The position numbers were made by a program, and so were the translations under genes. The notes under the pieces were generated by a model. That model did no database searches. It saw nothing but the letters and a program-made list of their open reading frames with translations, and was not told the origin of the DNA. DNA of 64,000 nt from Parasphingorhabdus halotolerans (GTDB lineage: Bacteria; Pseudomonadota; Alphaproteobacteria; Sphingomonadales; Sphingomonadaceae): positions 1,116,001 through 1,180,000 of the forward strand of contig NZ_CP051217.1 in assembly GCF_012516475.1 (NCBI RefSeq). The letters run 5' to 3'. Of the stretch, positions 25,236 to 34,699 are shown piece by piece. Each line of letters starts with the position of its first letter. Positions within the stretch are counted from its first letter, which is position 1.

Positions 25236-26920
25236 GTACATGGGACAAGGAAGTCGACATATTGGTTGTGGGATCCGGCGCAGGTGGACTTCTCTCCGCT
25301 CTGGTAGCAGCCGATAATCATGCCGACGTCCTGATCATCGAAAAGGAAAAACTTTGGGGTGGCACGTCCGCCACGTCTGGCGCGGGCATCTGGATACCAG
25401 ATAGCGATAACGCCAAGGCGGAGGGTTTTGAGGACGATACCGAAGATGCATTTAAATATGTGCGGGCTCTATCTGCGGACAATGTGCCCGACGAAAATAT
25501 CCGTGCCTATGTAGAGAAAGCTTCGGACATGCTCCGCTGGATGCAAGCCAATGCGCCGGTCAGTTATATCTCCTACCCTTACCCGGATTATCACGCTGAG
25601 AATCCCGGCGGCAGCCCGACCGGCTATCGCACCCATTTGCCGCTGCCGATGAAAGGCAAATATACTGACCCGTCGATCCGGACTTTGCGTCACCCTTCGC
25701 CCGCCGCCAGCCTGTTCGGTTATATTAACTGGGACATAGGCGAGGCCTATACCTTCCTGTATCGGCCCAAAGGCTGGTGGATGACACTGGTTAAAATGCT
25801 TTCCAAATACTGGCTCGACCTGCCGTTTCGCTTTACCTCGGACAAGGATCGCCGCCTGACACAGGGCAACGCTCTGGTCGGGGGGTTGCGTTTGGCGCTC
25901 AACGAAAAAAATGTTCCGCTCTGGCTACAAAGCCCGATGCAAGAGCTGATCAAAACCGAGGGCAAGGTCACAGGCGCTGTGATCCGTCATAGCGGTCGCG
26001 ACATGCGGATCAAAGCGCGCAAAGGCGTGATCCTCGCCGCTGGTGGTTTCGACAAGAACCAGCAGATGCGCGAAGAACACGCACCACTCTACCAAAATGC
26101 AATCTATTCGGGTGGGACATCGGGCAACACCGGCGACAGCATCGTCGCGGGACAGGCAATCGGTGCCGGGACCATGAACATGCAGAGCAGCTGGGCCGCG
26201 CCGGTCTGGTACGTGCCGGGTGAACCGGGGGGACGATTGTGCACGATGGAACGCGCTCTGCCCGGCGGCATCATGGTCAACCAGAAAGGCGAGCGCTATC
26301 TCAACGAGGCCGCGTCTTATCACGTCACTGGCCAGCAAATGGCGCGGCGCGAGGCCGAGCATGGCGACGCCAGCCCGACCTGGTTTGTGTTCGATACTGA
26401 TTATCGCCGCAAATATCCCGCCGGTCCGCTGCTGCCTGTAATCCCGGACTGGTTTCAAGATGGTCAGGTCAAGACCATCATGAAAAAGGCCGACAGCATC
26501 AGCGAACTGGCGGAACAGATTGGTGTCGATACGGCAACGCTTGAGGCCACCGTCTCGCGCTTTAACACCCATGCCGCCAAGGGCGAGGATCCCGATTATC
26601 ATCGTGGCCAAGCAGCCTATGATAAAATGTACGGCGACCCCAGTGTAACGCCCAATCCCTGTCTCGCCCCGATTGACAAGGGGCCGTTTTATGCGATGCC
26701 ACTCTATCCGGGCGATATTGGAACCAATGGAGGCTTGACGACAGATGCCAAGGCGCGGGTTTTGGATGATAAAGGCAAACCCATTGTCGGGCTTTATGCT
26801 GTCGGCAACAACGCCGCCTCCGCGATGGGTGAAAGCTATCCTGGAGCAGGTGTTACTATCGGCCCAGCGTTGACATTTGGTTATATTGCGGCGCGGGATG
26901 CGCTGGGCGTCAATGACTAA
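25232..26920 (+). CDS. kstD: 3-ketosteroid delta1-dehydrogenase (KstD)
   Basis: 562-residue flavoprotein with the FAD loop GSGAGG (residues 14-19) and LWGGTSATSGAGIW. The C-terminal motif SYPGAGVTIGPALTFGYIAA places a Tyr and a Gly four residues apart (about 536 and 540), matching the Tyr487/Gly491 pair that binds the 3-keto group in Rhodococcus KstD1. The enzyme inserts the C1-C2 double bond in 3-keto-4-ene steroids; with 9alpha-hydroxylation this opens ring B. It ends the OYE-SDR-SDR-KstD operon by a four-base overlap. A related delta4-dehydrogenase activity cannot be excluded. Confidence 0.88.
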   Translation: MSTWDKEVDILVVGSGAGGLLSALVAADNHADVLIIEKEKLWGGTSATSGAGIWIPDSDNAKAEGFEDDTEDAFKYVRALSADNVPDENIRAYVEKASDMLRWMQANAPVSYISYPYPDYHAENPGGSPTGYRTHLPLPMKGKYTDPSIRTLRHPSPAASLFGYINWDIGEAYTFLYRPKGWWMTLVKMLSKYWLDLPFRFTSDKDRRLTQGNALVGGLRLALNEKNVPLWLQSPMQELIKTEGKVTGAVIRHSGRDMRIKARKGVILAAGGFDKNQQMREEHAPLYQNAIYSGGTSGNTGDSIVAGQAIGAGTMNMQSSWAAPVWYVPGEPGGRLCTMERALPGGIMVNQKGERYLNEAASYHVTGQQMARREAEHGDASPTWFVFDTDYRRKYPAGPLLPVIPDWFQDGQVKTIMKKADSISELAEQIGVDTATLEATVSRFNTHAAKGEDPDYHRGQAAYDKMYGDPSVTPNPCLAPIDKGPFYAMPLYPGDIGTNGGLTTDAKARVLDDKGKPIVGLYAVGNNAASAMGESYPGAGVTIGPALTFGYIAARDALGVND

Positions 26921-26956
26921 GCTTTCTCTCTGACAGGAATGTTTTATTGATCACAT

Positions 26957-26988
26957 AAAAAAGGCGGGTCACCTCACGATCACCCGCC
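26957..26988 (-). terminator. Rho-independent terminator of the TonB receptor gene
   Basis: On the minus strand GGCGGGT and ACCCGCC form a perfect seven-base stem around a 12-base loop, followed directly by six T. It lies 29 bp after the receptor stop codon and may also stop the convergent KstD transcript, though on the plus strand it lacks a T tail. Confidence 0.8.
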
Positions 26989-27016
26989 TCCTTGTGACGA
27001 AGCTCTGATTTAGATC

Positions 27017-29635
27017 TTAAAACTCAATGCCGGCGGTCACGCCATATGTGGCTGGCTGTCCAAACACCTGCGTCCGGAACGCAAAGGTTTCGAACGGCAG
27101 TGAATCAATCTGATATTTGTCATCAAATATATTCTCGCCCCACACAGAAAAGGTGAATTTGTTACCATTGTCCATTTCATGATCGATACCGATCCGGCCA
27201 CTGACCAGATTCTGGTTAGACAGGCGCAGCTGGTTCTCCGGAATGGCCAGAACGTCGTCCTTGTAACTGTAGCTGATATTGGCAAATATCCCGACCTTGT
27301 CGCTTATCTGCCCATCATAGCTGGCGCCGACCCGGAAACTGTTTTTAGGGGTTCCCTGAAGTTCGGTGCGCACTTGCGCAACGCCGGTGATCGGATTGAC
27401 CACATCGCCCGCGTTGCCATTGATATAGCTATAGGAACCCGAAAGCGACAGTTCATCCGTCACCGAAACCAGAATATCTACTTCCGCACCCCAGATTTTT
27501 TCGTTTGCATTTACAACGGCGCGCGATGTTGCAACGATGGGGTTGAGTGAAACCGTGGTCTGCTGGTCTTTAAAGTCATAGTAAAAGCCAGCGGCATTTA
27601 TTCTGACGCGATTGTCAAAAATATCCGCTTTCATACCGAACTCATAGGCGTTGATTTTTTCCCGGCCAAAATTGAAGTCAGGCCCAAAGGTCTGTTGCGG
27701 CAACCTCAGGCCAACCGCGCCCTGGTTGAAACCACCGGAACGGAAAGATTGCTTGAAGCTGGCGTAATACATGATGTCGGGATGAATATCGAATTCGATA
27801 ATGGCCGAAGGGTTGATCGTATTATAATGAAAGGTCGAGATATTAGGCTGTATCACATTGCCCAGCAGGTCAACGTTGTCGAGGAAAAATGGCGATACCG
27901 CCTGTCCGAAACCATCCTTGCTTTCATCCGAGAACCGCAGCCCGCCGGTAAGCCGCAGCCGGTCACTTACATGCCAGGTTGCTTCGCCATAAAGTGCAAA
28001 CGCGTCCGTGCTGATCCGCAGTTCATTGGCCGCCGATTGCCGCGCGCCACCGTAAATTGCGGTGAGCGTGTTTACCGAAGGAAGCAGTTGTGTCTGGATC
28101 AGAAAATTCTTTGTCGCCTGTGGAACATTTGGATTATTCAGAGTAGGTGCGAGGCCTCCGGCAGTCAGAGCAGAGGTAATGATCGGTGAGCCCAGCGCCG
28201 GGCTGAGGCCCGCCAGAATGAACAAATAGCTATTGGCATCATTTCGATTGCCCGGGAAGCCAATTGGCGTTCCGGTTTTCTCGCCAAAGTAAAAAGCACC
28301 CAGAGTATATTCCAGCGCGCCATCCATGACTTCGCCGTTATAGGTTAGTTCAAAGCTATATTGCTCATGATCGGACAACGCTGGTGAACCGCCGGGAGGC
28401 GAGAGAAAAAGTCCATTTTTGGCGGAACCCGGACCTACAAACGGATTTGCAAAGTCAGCGCGGATGGGCCTGCCAGCAAGTTGGAAAGCCAAGGCGGAGC
28501 CTGCAATCAAATTATTGATCGACTGGACACCGGGAATACCTCCTGGTGCCGGAGGATTGGGAATAATATCACTGTTCAATATGCCATTGATGATGGCGGG
28601 ATTTGCTGTCGGTATCAGGTCAACAAACCGGCTGCTTTCGGTTTCGCGATAGGAAGCGATAAATTTCAAATTATGATCGTCGGCTACTTCCCAGTTGGCC
28701 GTAATCGACGCGCCCAAATTATCGAGGTCGCCCTTTTCATTGGTGAACGAAGTCGTCACCCGGTTCTGACGGCCCGCTGCGGTAGCAACGGACGCGGCAA
28801 ACAGGGAACCCGGATTGGCAAATCCCGGAATTGATTGATAGAATAACGGCTCGGTTTTGACTTTATTGTAGTCAAACGCCGCAACGACATTAAATGTTGG
28901 CGTCAGATCGACCCCCATTGCAGCGCGGAAACCATAGGACGTGCTACCACCAAAATCGGTGCCCGGACCATCGTTCTTAACCCAGCCATCCTGATCCTTG
29001 ATCATCCCTGACAGCCTGATCGCCCCATTCTCACCGATTGGCGCATTGACAACACCGGAGAATTTTTTGTGATTGAAACGGCCATATTCTGCAGTCAATT
29101 TGCCAGACCATTCGCCAGGCTCGGGGACTGCGGAAATCAGATTGACGGCACCGGCCACCGAGTTACGACCATAGAGGGTGCCCTGCGGACCCTTGAGAAT
29201 TTCAACGCGTTCCAAATCAGGGGAATCAAAAGCCAGACCCTGCGATTTACCCAAATACACACCGTCGACATAAACAGCGATACGACTATCCTGACCAACT
29301 TGAGGATCAAAAGTGCCTATCCCGCGAATGTTGATACGCACACCGGTTGGATCGGCAGGGTTGGGTGTTACGTACAGGCCGGGGGTCAATCGCCCGATAT
29401 CTGCAACACCCTCGAGTCGCTCGGCTTGCAATGCCTCGGCATCAAAAGCCGTGATACTAATCGGAACGTCTTGCAGATTTTGAGATTTCTTTTGCGCGGT
29501 CACAACAATGATGCTGTTTCCCGTCACCCTGTCTTCTGCTGCCTGGCTATTCTGCGCAAATACCGGCGTCGATAATGCCAGCACCGAAGTTGCGGTGATC
29601 GCTGCCAGGAATCGTGATTTTTGGCCCAATGACAT
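27017..29635 (-). CDS. TonB-dependent outer-membrane receptor
   Basis: 872 residues with a Sec signal peptide (cleavage probably after PVFA near residue 27), a TonB-box-like segment IIVVTAQKK, the plug domain (DVPISITAFDA to GPQGTLYGRNSVAGAVNL) and a beta-barrel ending in Phe (TAGIEF). Sphingomonads use such receptors for energised uptake of bulky hydrophobic carbon sources, so import of the steroid is likely. GGGGAGG seven bases before the ATG is a strong ribosome site. The upstream 314 bp hold an operator (29813-29840). It has its own terminator, so it is probably monocistronic. Confidence 0.93.
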   Translation of the reverse strand: MSLGQKSRFLAAITATSVLALSTPVFAQNSQAAEDRVTGNSIIVVTAQKKSQNLQDVPISITAFDAEALQAERLEGVADIGRLTPGLYVTPNPADPTGVRINIRGIGTFDPQVGQDSRIAVYVDGVYLGKSQGLAFDSPDLERVEILKGPQGTLYGRNSVAGAVNLISAVPEPGEWSGKLTAEYGRFNHKKFSGVVNAPIGENGAIRLSGMIKDQDGWVKNDGPGTDFGGSTSYGFRAAMGVDLTPTFNVVAAFDYNKVKTEPLFYQSIPGFANPGSLFAASVATAAGRQNRVTTSFTNEKGDLDNLGASITANWEVADDHNLKFIASYRETESSRFVDLIPTANPAIINGILNSDIIPNPPAPGGIPGVQSINNLIAGSALAFQLAGRPIRADFANPFVGPGSAKNGLFLSPPGGSPALSDHEQYSFELTYNGEVMDGALEYTLGAFYFGEKTGTPIGFPGNRNDANSYLFILAGLSPALGSPIITSALTAGGLAPTLNNPNVPQATKNFLIQTQLLPSVNTLTAIYGGARQSAANELRISTDAFALYGEATWHVSDRLRLTGGLRFSDESKDGFGQAVSPFFLDNVDLLGNVIQPNISTFHYNTINPSAIIEFDIHPDIMYYASFKQSFRSGGFNQGAVGLRLPQQTFGPDFNFGREKINAYEFGMKADIFDNRVRINAAGFYYDFKDQQTTVSLNPIVATSRAVVNANEKIWGAEVDILVSVTDELSLSGSYSYINGNAGDVVNPITGVAQVRTELQGTPKNSFRVGASYDGQISDKVGIFANISYSYKDDVLAIPENQLRLSNQNLVSGRIGIDHEMDNGNKFTFSVWGENIFDDKYQIDSLPFETFAFRTQVFGQPATYGVTAGIEF

Positions 29636-29812
29636 GTAATTGCCTCCCCATTGAAGCGTTCAATCTGAACGTTGATTTAAACAATTGTCGGTTTTCATCC
29701 GATCTTCTCCGGCCTTAGTATCATGGAATTTTGAGACCGACAATCGAATATCGTAATCTTAAACCAAACAACCATCCATATTGATTGCTCAGAGCAATTT
29801 TTCTATCATAAT

Positions 29813-29840
29813 GCGTAATTTTGTTGTAAATATGCTACGC
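29813..29840. promoter_or_regulatory. 28-bp inverted repeat, putative regulon operator (site 4)
   Basis: Arms GCGTA (29813-29817) and TACGC (29836-29840) extend outward to ATGCGTA/TACGCAT, a perfect seven-base repeat. It lies in the 314-bp intergenic stretch 29636-29949, about 180 bp upstream of the TonB receptor start. Apart from this site and a gene relic (29873-29911) I see nothing else in that stretch. Confidence 0.6.
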
Positions 29841-29872
29841 ATTTATCTCTTGGCTTGCCGTTACCGTTTCAA

Positions 29873-29911
29873 GCCGAAGCCGGGATCGGGCGCTTCAACC
29901 GGTTGATCCGC
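29873..29911 (+). pseudogene. Relic fragment of a DUF3604 gene
   Basis: Read on the plus strand this stretch encodes AEAGIGRFNRLIR and, soon after, a stop. Twelve residues (AEAGIGRFNRLI) are identical to a segment of the adjacent DUF3604 protein, which is encoded on the opposite strand. The nucleotides differ mainly at third codon positions, so it is not a copy of that gene but the remnant of another family member. Confidence 0.6.
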
Positions 29912-29949
29912 GAAATCCAGATATAGGCCAGATATAGGGCTGCGATTCC

Positions 29950-32043
29950 TCAATGCCGGCGATGCATAATAGACGGTGAGTTTGCGCTCGCCGCCAAAGC
30001 CGGTTTATCGCCGGGCGTAAACCAGATCGGCGATGCCCAGGCCATTTCATAGATCTTTTTGGGTTGATCATTGGTGCATCCCGCAGGACGCTTGGCTTGG
30101 GGCAGCGCCATGCACTGGCGATAGCTCCATCGGTATGACGCTTCCTCTACCGCGCGCATGTAATAATAAGTCGGCAAGGAAGGCGCATAGTCCGGATCGC
30201 TGTAAACCACGCACAGGTCATCGCTGCCCTTGGCATTGGCCAGATCGATGACTTTGCTGTGCTTGCGGCCATTTCCATCAATCCAGCCTTTAATAAGCTG
30301 CAATCGCTCCAGCGGCTTTGACATCGGGTCGCGCTTGGCTTGCACCAGAAGCTGAAACCCTCTGGGTTGCGCGGCAAGGCTGGAACCCATGGGCGTGCCG
30401 TCTCGATAAGCAATTTCGAGCCAGTTGTTTTTTGAACAAAGGTCCACTGGATAACGTCCGGCGAAAAAGCGTGGCTCAATCCGCGGGCCGGATGTCGCAA
30501 AAGCCTCCCGCCGTTTCATCGACTGGAAAATTGCATCACGCGAATTTTCAACAGCATAGACACCAGCTAAACCTCCCGGATTGCTGATCAACCGGTTAAA
30601 ACGCCCAATCCCTGCCTCGGCTTGCAGTCTGCCAGCCAGATCGGTTTCATAAGCGATATGACCTTTCCAGCTACCTTCATCCACAGCACCCGCTGCGCTG
30701 ATATGGGTGTCGGTACTACCGATGAAACCAAACTCAAATGGATTGGGGCCGACCTGCCCCTGCGTCATACCCTCAAGCAGCGCGCCACGCGCAAAGTCGC
30801 GGGAGGACAGGCAAAAGCCTTTGTATAGATTATCCTTGTCATCTGAATATTCATCGGAACATTCGGGGCTGTTGGAGTCCTTGAGCGCTGGCAGATAGCT
30901 GGTAATTTCCGGAGCCTTTTCGGCTTTGCCAAAACGCCGTATCGCCTCGACATCGCAAAGCTCATCGACATCACCCAATATATCGGTCGCGCCATTGATA
31001 CATTCAGACGTCCCCTTGTGCTGGGTGATTTCCATCAACCGGTCATAGGCGTTGCGGAGCATCCAGAAGGCCTGTTGCGATTTTTCGGAAAAGCCATCCA
31101 TATATTTCAGGTTGAAGGCATTGCCGCCGGAAATATTTGAATTATGGGGTATCGAAATAACATCGCACCCGTCGATCCCGAGCCGGCATTCCTTCTCGAA
31201 ACTCGACAATAGACCATAGGTGGTCGGGTGGGTAACAAAGCTCGCGGCGCGCGCGGGAACTTGTGCGTTCCGAAAAATCGTATTGCGGTGCATATGCTGT
31301 GCATTGGGCGCTCGCGTATATTCGTAACCGACCAAGCTGGTGAAGTTGCAAGATGGTGACTTGTCATAGGCCTCTTCGGCGAAACGGATCATGTCCTGCC
31401 AGACCAGCTTGTCGGCAGCGAGGCAGTCCTTGTTGTCCGGTCCGCAGACAGCTTCTGGGCGTTCTGGCCGCGTCGTGCCGTTGATACCCATGATCGCGCG
31501 CACACCATCTTCCCCGCCCGCCCGAAAAGATTGGCAAACTTCGCTATCATAACCCGGAAAGGCGCCTTTTGTACGGCAGACATATCCTTCCCCGAACGTC
31601 CCGGCATGATCCGTGACCGCCGCAAAATCCAGAGGGCGGTCAAGCTGCATCTTTCCTCGAGACACTCCGCCTGGCCCCGGCAGGGTGATCGCCTGACCTT
31701 TTGCGAATTTATAGACATCATCGGGAAAAGTGCGCGTTCCGTCAGGAAAAGCATCGGCAGAAATCGCGGTGTGAATATGCAAATCGCCAAACATCGCCTT
31801 CTTCGTTGACGTGCGTTCACGGCATTGCGCCCGTTCTTCCGAATAGGTCAGCTCGGGTTGATAGCCGAAAGCATAATATTCCGGGTTGGATTTGGGTGAA
31901 CTGGGCGCTTCGATTTCGACGGTTTTGTCGATTCCATAGCGTGTGATCGAAGACGCAATGCGATAGCCACCGTAGAGCAACACCGCCAACACGATCAGCC
32001 CAAGCACCACCCAGCCAATCACACGAAGAGCCTTTGCTGCCAT
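29950..32043 (-). CDS. DUF3604 protein, membrane-anchored, PHP-like metal site
   Basis: 697 residues. One N-terminal membrane helix (about 9-28) is followed by a large domain with FGDLHIHTAISADAFPDG (Asp87, His89, His91), the metal-binding signature of DUF3604, and later VTDHAG, IPHNSN and GSTDTH. The domain should face the periplasm. The family is common in marine and sphingomonad genomes, but its reaction is not established to my knowledge; a metal-dependent hydrolase is the best inference. It follows a SnoaL gene by 2 nt and is paired with a second, lipoprotein-type DUF3604. Confidence 0.85.
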   Translation of the reverse strand: MAAKALRVIGWVVLGLIVLAVLLYGGYRIASSITRYGIDKTVEIEAPSSPKSNPEYYAFGYQPELTYSEERAQCRERTSTKKAMFGDLHIHTAISADAFPDGTRTFPDDVYKFAKGQAITLPGPGGVSRGKMQLDRPLDFAAVTDHAGTFGEGYVCRTKGAFPGYDSEVCQSFRAGGEDGVRAIMGINGTTRPERPEAVCGPDNKDCLAADKLVWQDMIRFAEEAYDKSPSCNFTSLVGYEYTRAPNAQHMHRNTIFRNAQVPARAASFVTHPTTYGLLSSFEKECRLGIDGCDVISIPHNSNISGGNAFNLKYMDGFSEKSQQAFWMLRNAYDRLMEITQHKGTSECINGATDILGDVDELCDVEAIRRFGKAEKAPEITSYLPALKDSNSPECSDEYSDDKDNLYKGFCLSSRDFARGALLEGMTQGQVGPNPFEFGFIGSTDTHISAAGAVDEGSWKGHIAYETDLAGRLQAEAGIGRFNRLISNPGGLAGVYAVENSRDAIFQSMKRREAFATSGPRIEPRFFAGRYPVDLCSKNNWLEIAYRDGTPMGSSLAAQPRGFQLLVQAKRDPMSKPLERLQLIKGWIDGNGRKHSKVIDLANAKGSDDLCVVYSDPDYAPSLPTYYYMRAVEEASYRWSYRQCMALPQAKRPAGCTNDQPKKIYEMAWASPIWFTPGDKPALAASANSPSIMHRRH

Positions 32044-32045
32044 CG

Positions 32046-32684
32046 CTAGTCCGCCCTGACCTTGACTTTCGGAGCCGCTTGCCCTCGCCGCATCGCATTA
32101 AGGAAACCTTCGAGTGGAGCGGGCTCGGGAACTGGACCATCATGGTCACCGTCACGTTCCCAATATTCGGCAAAGCTGGGGAAGAGTTTATGAAAATTGC
32201 CTTCCGTTGCCTCGCTGTTCGGCCAGCGCATTTTATTGTCGCCCACCGGCGGTTTGTTCAAATCCGTTGCATACCAGTAGAGCGGCAAGCGGCGTTCAAA
32301 ATACCAGCGGCCGTCCTGACGTACATAATTATCGACATACATCATTTGCATAATGACCCATTCGTCATCGCCGCCTTCAATAGGTGTTTCATGTTCGTTT
32401 TTCGAATAGACAATCCCGTGCGCATGATCGGGATCGTCAAATTCAATTATATGCCCGCCAATATGATGGGACGTACCAGTAAACGGCGAGCGTAATGTCC
32501 GGTCCATGTAGGCGCGCAAAGCCTTGCGACCCGAAGCGTCTTTCCCCACACGCACATTCTCCGGGAACAGCGTCACCATCATGTCAATGTCGCGCATGTC
32601 CAATGTCAGCGCATATTTCGCCGGAAGTTGACGGATTGAGTCCAGCGACTCCAGTCGGTCGATGCGGGTTTCAAGCTCACTCAT
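32046..32684 (-). CDS. SnoaL/NTF2-like domain protein
   Basis: 212 residues. The N-terminal ETRIDRLESLDSIRQLPAKYAL is the usual first helix of SnoaL-like proteins, followed by the cone-shaped barrel and a C-terminal extension of about 60 residues. The fold includes ketosteroid isomerases and the 7alpha-hydroxysteroid dehydratase known from sphingomonad bile-acid degraders, so a hydroxysteroid dehydratase or isomerase is plausible. It lies between two DUF3604 genes (4-nt overlap before, 2-nt gap after). Confidence 0.8.
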   Translation of the reverse strand: MSELETRIDRLESLDSIRQLPAKYALTLDMRDIDMMVTLFPENVRVGKDASGRKALRAYMDRTLRSPFTGTSHHIGGHIIEFDDPDHAHGIVYSKNEHETPIEGGDDEWVIMQMMYVDNYVRQDGRWYFERRLPLYWYATDLNKPPVGDNKMRWPNSEATEGNFHKLFPSFAEYWERDGDHDGPVPEPAPLEGFLNAMRRGQAAPKVKVRAD

Positions 32685-34591
32685 GCTGAGGGGCTATACC
32701 AGATCGGCGAAGTATAGGCGCGTTCCTGTGACACCAGATCAATTTCCTCGGGCAAGTTCAATTTGTATCGCACCGCATCATAGAGGACCCAGCGCGGGGT
32801 TGGTATTTCGATTACCCGGACATAATAAAAGGCGCGAACGGCGGGATCAAATTCAGGATCGGTCCAGACGGTCTGTAACTCCGGCGCGCCGATATCATTA
32901 TAATATTTCGCAGTTTTGAGATCGACGGTGTTGCCGACATCGGGAACCTTTCCGCCGCTAACCTTGCGTTTCTCCGGTTCGCTCCACACGATGTCAAACA
33001 CCTTCTCCTGCGTGTTCCCCGCCTCGTCAGTCCAGCCTTTGACGATCTGTACCCGATCAAGATTGGCTCCATCAGGGTCCTTTAGCGCGGAGACGATAAA
33101 GCTCGGCGCTTTGCCGTTAGCGGCTTTCAAATCACCGCCCATCGGCACACCGCGGCTATATCCTTCCTTCACCCAGTCCTTTTGAAAGTCGTCTGCGGAA
33201 AAATCCCATCCGCCAAATAGCCGCACCGTCATGCGGGGACCGGTGGTGGCGTAGACTTCACGCCGGGCAAAGGCGTCCCAGATCGCTTTGCGCGTATTGG
33301 CGGTTGCCCAGACAGCCGCATAACCACTGGCCAGGTAATTCCAGTTAAACCGCCCCAGTCGCGATCCCAGATTCATCGCCGGCGTTACCCTATCGCGGCC
33401 TTCGGATGTCGGTTCGTTGCCGGTATGTTTGCCAAAGAAATTATCTTCATCCGCCGTTGCCAGCGAGGTGTGCGAATCGGTCGAGCCAACCATCCCCACC
33501 TTATAAGGATTTTCGCCTGTTCGCTGGGCGATGGCAAGACCGCGCTTGAGCGCCTCGCGGACATAATTGCCGCCATACATGTCCGGCGTGGTCGGCTGCT
33601 TGGCGTTGAGATTGGCCTTGTCCCATCCCCGCGTGCCATAGCCTGCAAATTCGTCATTGGGCGAGAGAAACGGATGCGCTTCGCTGTCGCCCTTGATCTG
33701 GGTCGCCTCGACCACCGGCTCCAGCCGCGCTCGGCGTTTGGCCTCCGCCGCCGTCATCGGTTGGCCGCCGGGCCCGGTCATTTGGAACATCAAGCCGTTG
33801 GAGACATTGCTATTGTGCGGGATCGCCAATACCCGTCCACCGGTTTTCTTTTCGTAGCCATCCATATAGTCCCATAGCTGATCTGGTCTGGGGCCGATGG
33901 TCGCGGGGAAGGGCGTAACTTGTCCCGCCTTGTCAGCGCCATCGCGGAACATGACGACGCGGTGCAAATTATTCCCGTCCGGCATCGCGGTATATTCAAA
34001 GCCGAGAAGTGCGGTGAACTTTCCCGGTTGGTCATAGTCTTCCACAGTCTCGATAAAATCGCTCCAGATTGACCTGGTATCTTCCTCAAGATCTTTCGGG
34101 TCGGCGATCGATTTATTGACCTCGGGATCGCCGGCCATATCGATCATCTCGTTCATCGCCTTGGTCGATTCGTCGGGGCCTCCGTTGAACATGTCATGCC
34201 AGCGTTTGAGCGTGTCGTTGGGCAGCAGAAAACGAGGTGCATCGGCCAGCCGCTTGGTAAAACCGAGCCCGTCACTATGGTCCGATATCAACAGGAAATC
34301 GAGCGGCCGGGCGAGCTTTGCCTTTACGCCCATCGTGGATGTTACTTCTTCACCGCGGGCAAAACGCAAGGCATCTTCCGGAGGCAGCCTGTTACCGAAA
34401 CCAAAAGCATCCGGCGAATTTTCACTATGCAAATGAGTGTCGCCCCACAGCACTTTTTCGGGATAGGCGGTTTCCTTGACCTCAATCTTCTGGTCACCAA
34501 ACATACTGCCCGGGCCATTTTCGCAAGCCGAAAGGGTAAGAAGCGGAAGGCCAATGCACAGCAGCCCGCCAAGCCTCGATTTCGCCAACAT
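32681..34591 (-). CDS. DUF3604 lipoprotein, PHP-like metal site
   Basis: 636 residues from the ATG at 34591 (GGGAG upstream). The N-terminus is a lipoprotein signal with lipobox LTLSAC (Cys23), so the protein is anchored at a membrane and exposed to periplasm. The metal signature is WGDTHLHSENSPDAF (Asp51, His53, His55), with ISDHSDG, IPHNSN and GSTDSH further on. The in-frame start at 34681 would bury the signal peptide. First gene of the DUF3604-SnoaL-DUF3604 operon, divergent from a GMC oxidoreductase. Confidence 0.85.
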   Translation of the reverse strand: MLAKSRLGGLLCIGLPLLTLSACENGPGSMFGDQKIEVKETAYPEKVLWGDTHLHSENSPDAFGFGNRLPPEDALRFARGEEVTSTMGVKAKLARPLDFLLISDHSDGLGFTKRLADAPRFLLPNDTLKRWHDMFNGGPDESTKAMNEMIDMAGDPEVNKSIADPKDLEEDTRSIWSDFIETVEDYDQPGKFTALLGFEYTAMPDGNNLHRVVMFRDGADKAGQVTPFPATIGPRPDQLWDYMDGYEKKTGGRVLAIPHNSNVSNGLMFQMTGPGGQPMTAAEAKRRARLEPVVEATQIKGDSEAHPFLSPNDEFAGYGTRGWDKANLNAKQPTTPDMYGGNYVREALKRGLAIAQRTGENPYKVGMVGSTDSHTSLATADEDNFFGKHTGNEPTSEGRDRVTPAMNLGSRLGRFNWNYLASGYAAVWATANTRKAIWDAFARREVYATTGPRMTVRLFGGWDFSADDFQKDWVKEGYSRGVPMGGDLKAANGKAPSFIVSALKDPDGANLDRVQIVKGWTDEAGNTQEKVFDIVWSEPEKRKVSGGKVPDVGNTVDLKTAKYYNDIGAPELQTVWTDPEFDPAVRAFYYVRVIEIPTPRWVLYDAVRYKLNLPEEIDLVSQERAYTSPIWYSPSA

Positions 34592-34661
34592 CCCCGTATC
34601 TCCCAATATTCTCGTTAATCTATTCCGCAAATCATGGTCGCAATCAAGTTTTTCTTTGCGA

Positions 34662-34676
34662 TTGCGTAATTTTCTG
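34662..34676 (+). promoter_or_regulatory. Operator half-site between DUF3604 and GMC genes
   Basis: TTGCGTAATTTTCTG, identical over 15 bases to 36921-36935 and matching the left half of operator sites 4 and 5. The second arm is not recognisable at the expected distance. It lies in the 108-bp divergent promoter region. Confidence 0.4.
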
Positions 34677-34699
34677 CTCAAATGCCTGCGAGGAGATAG

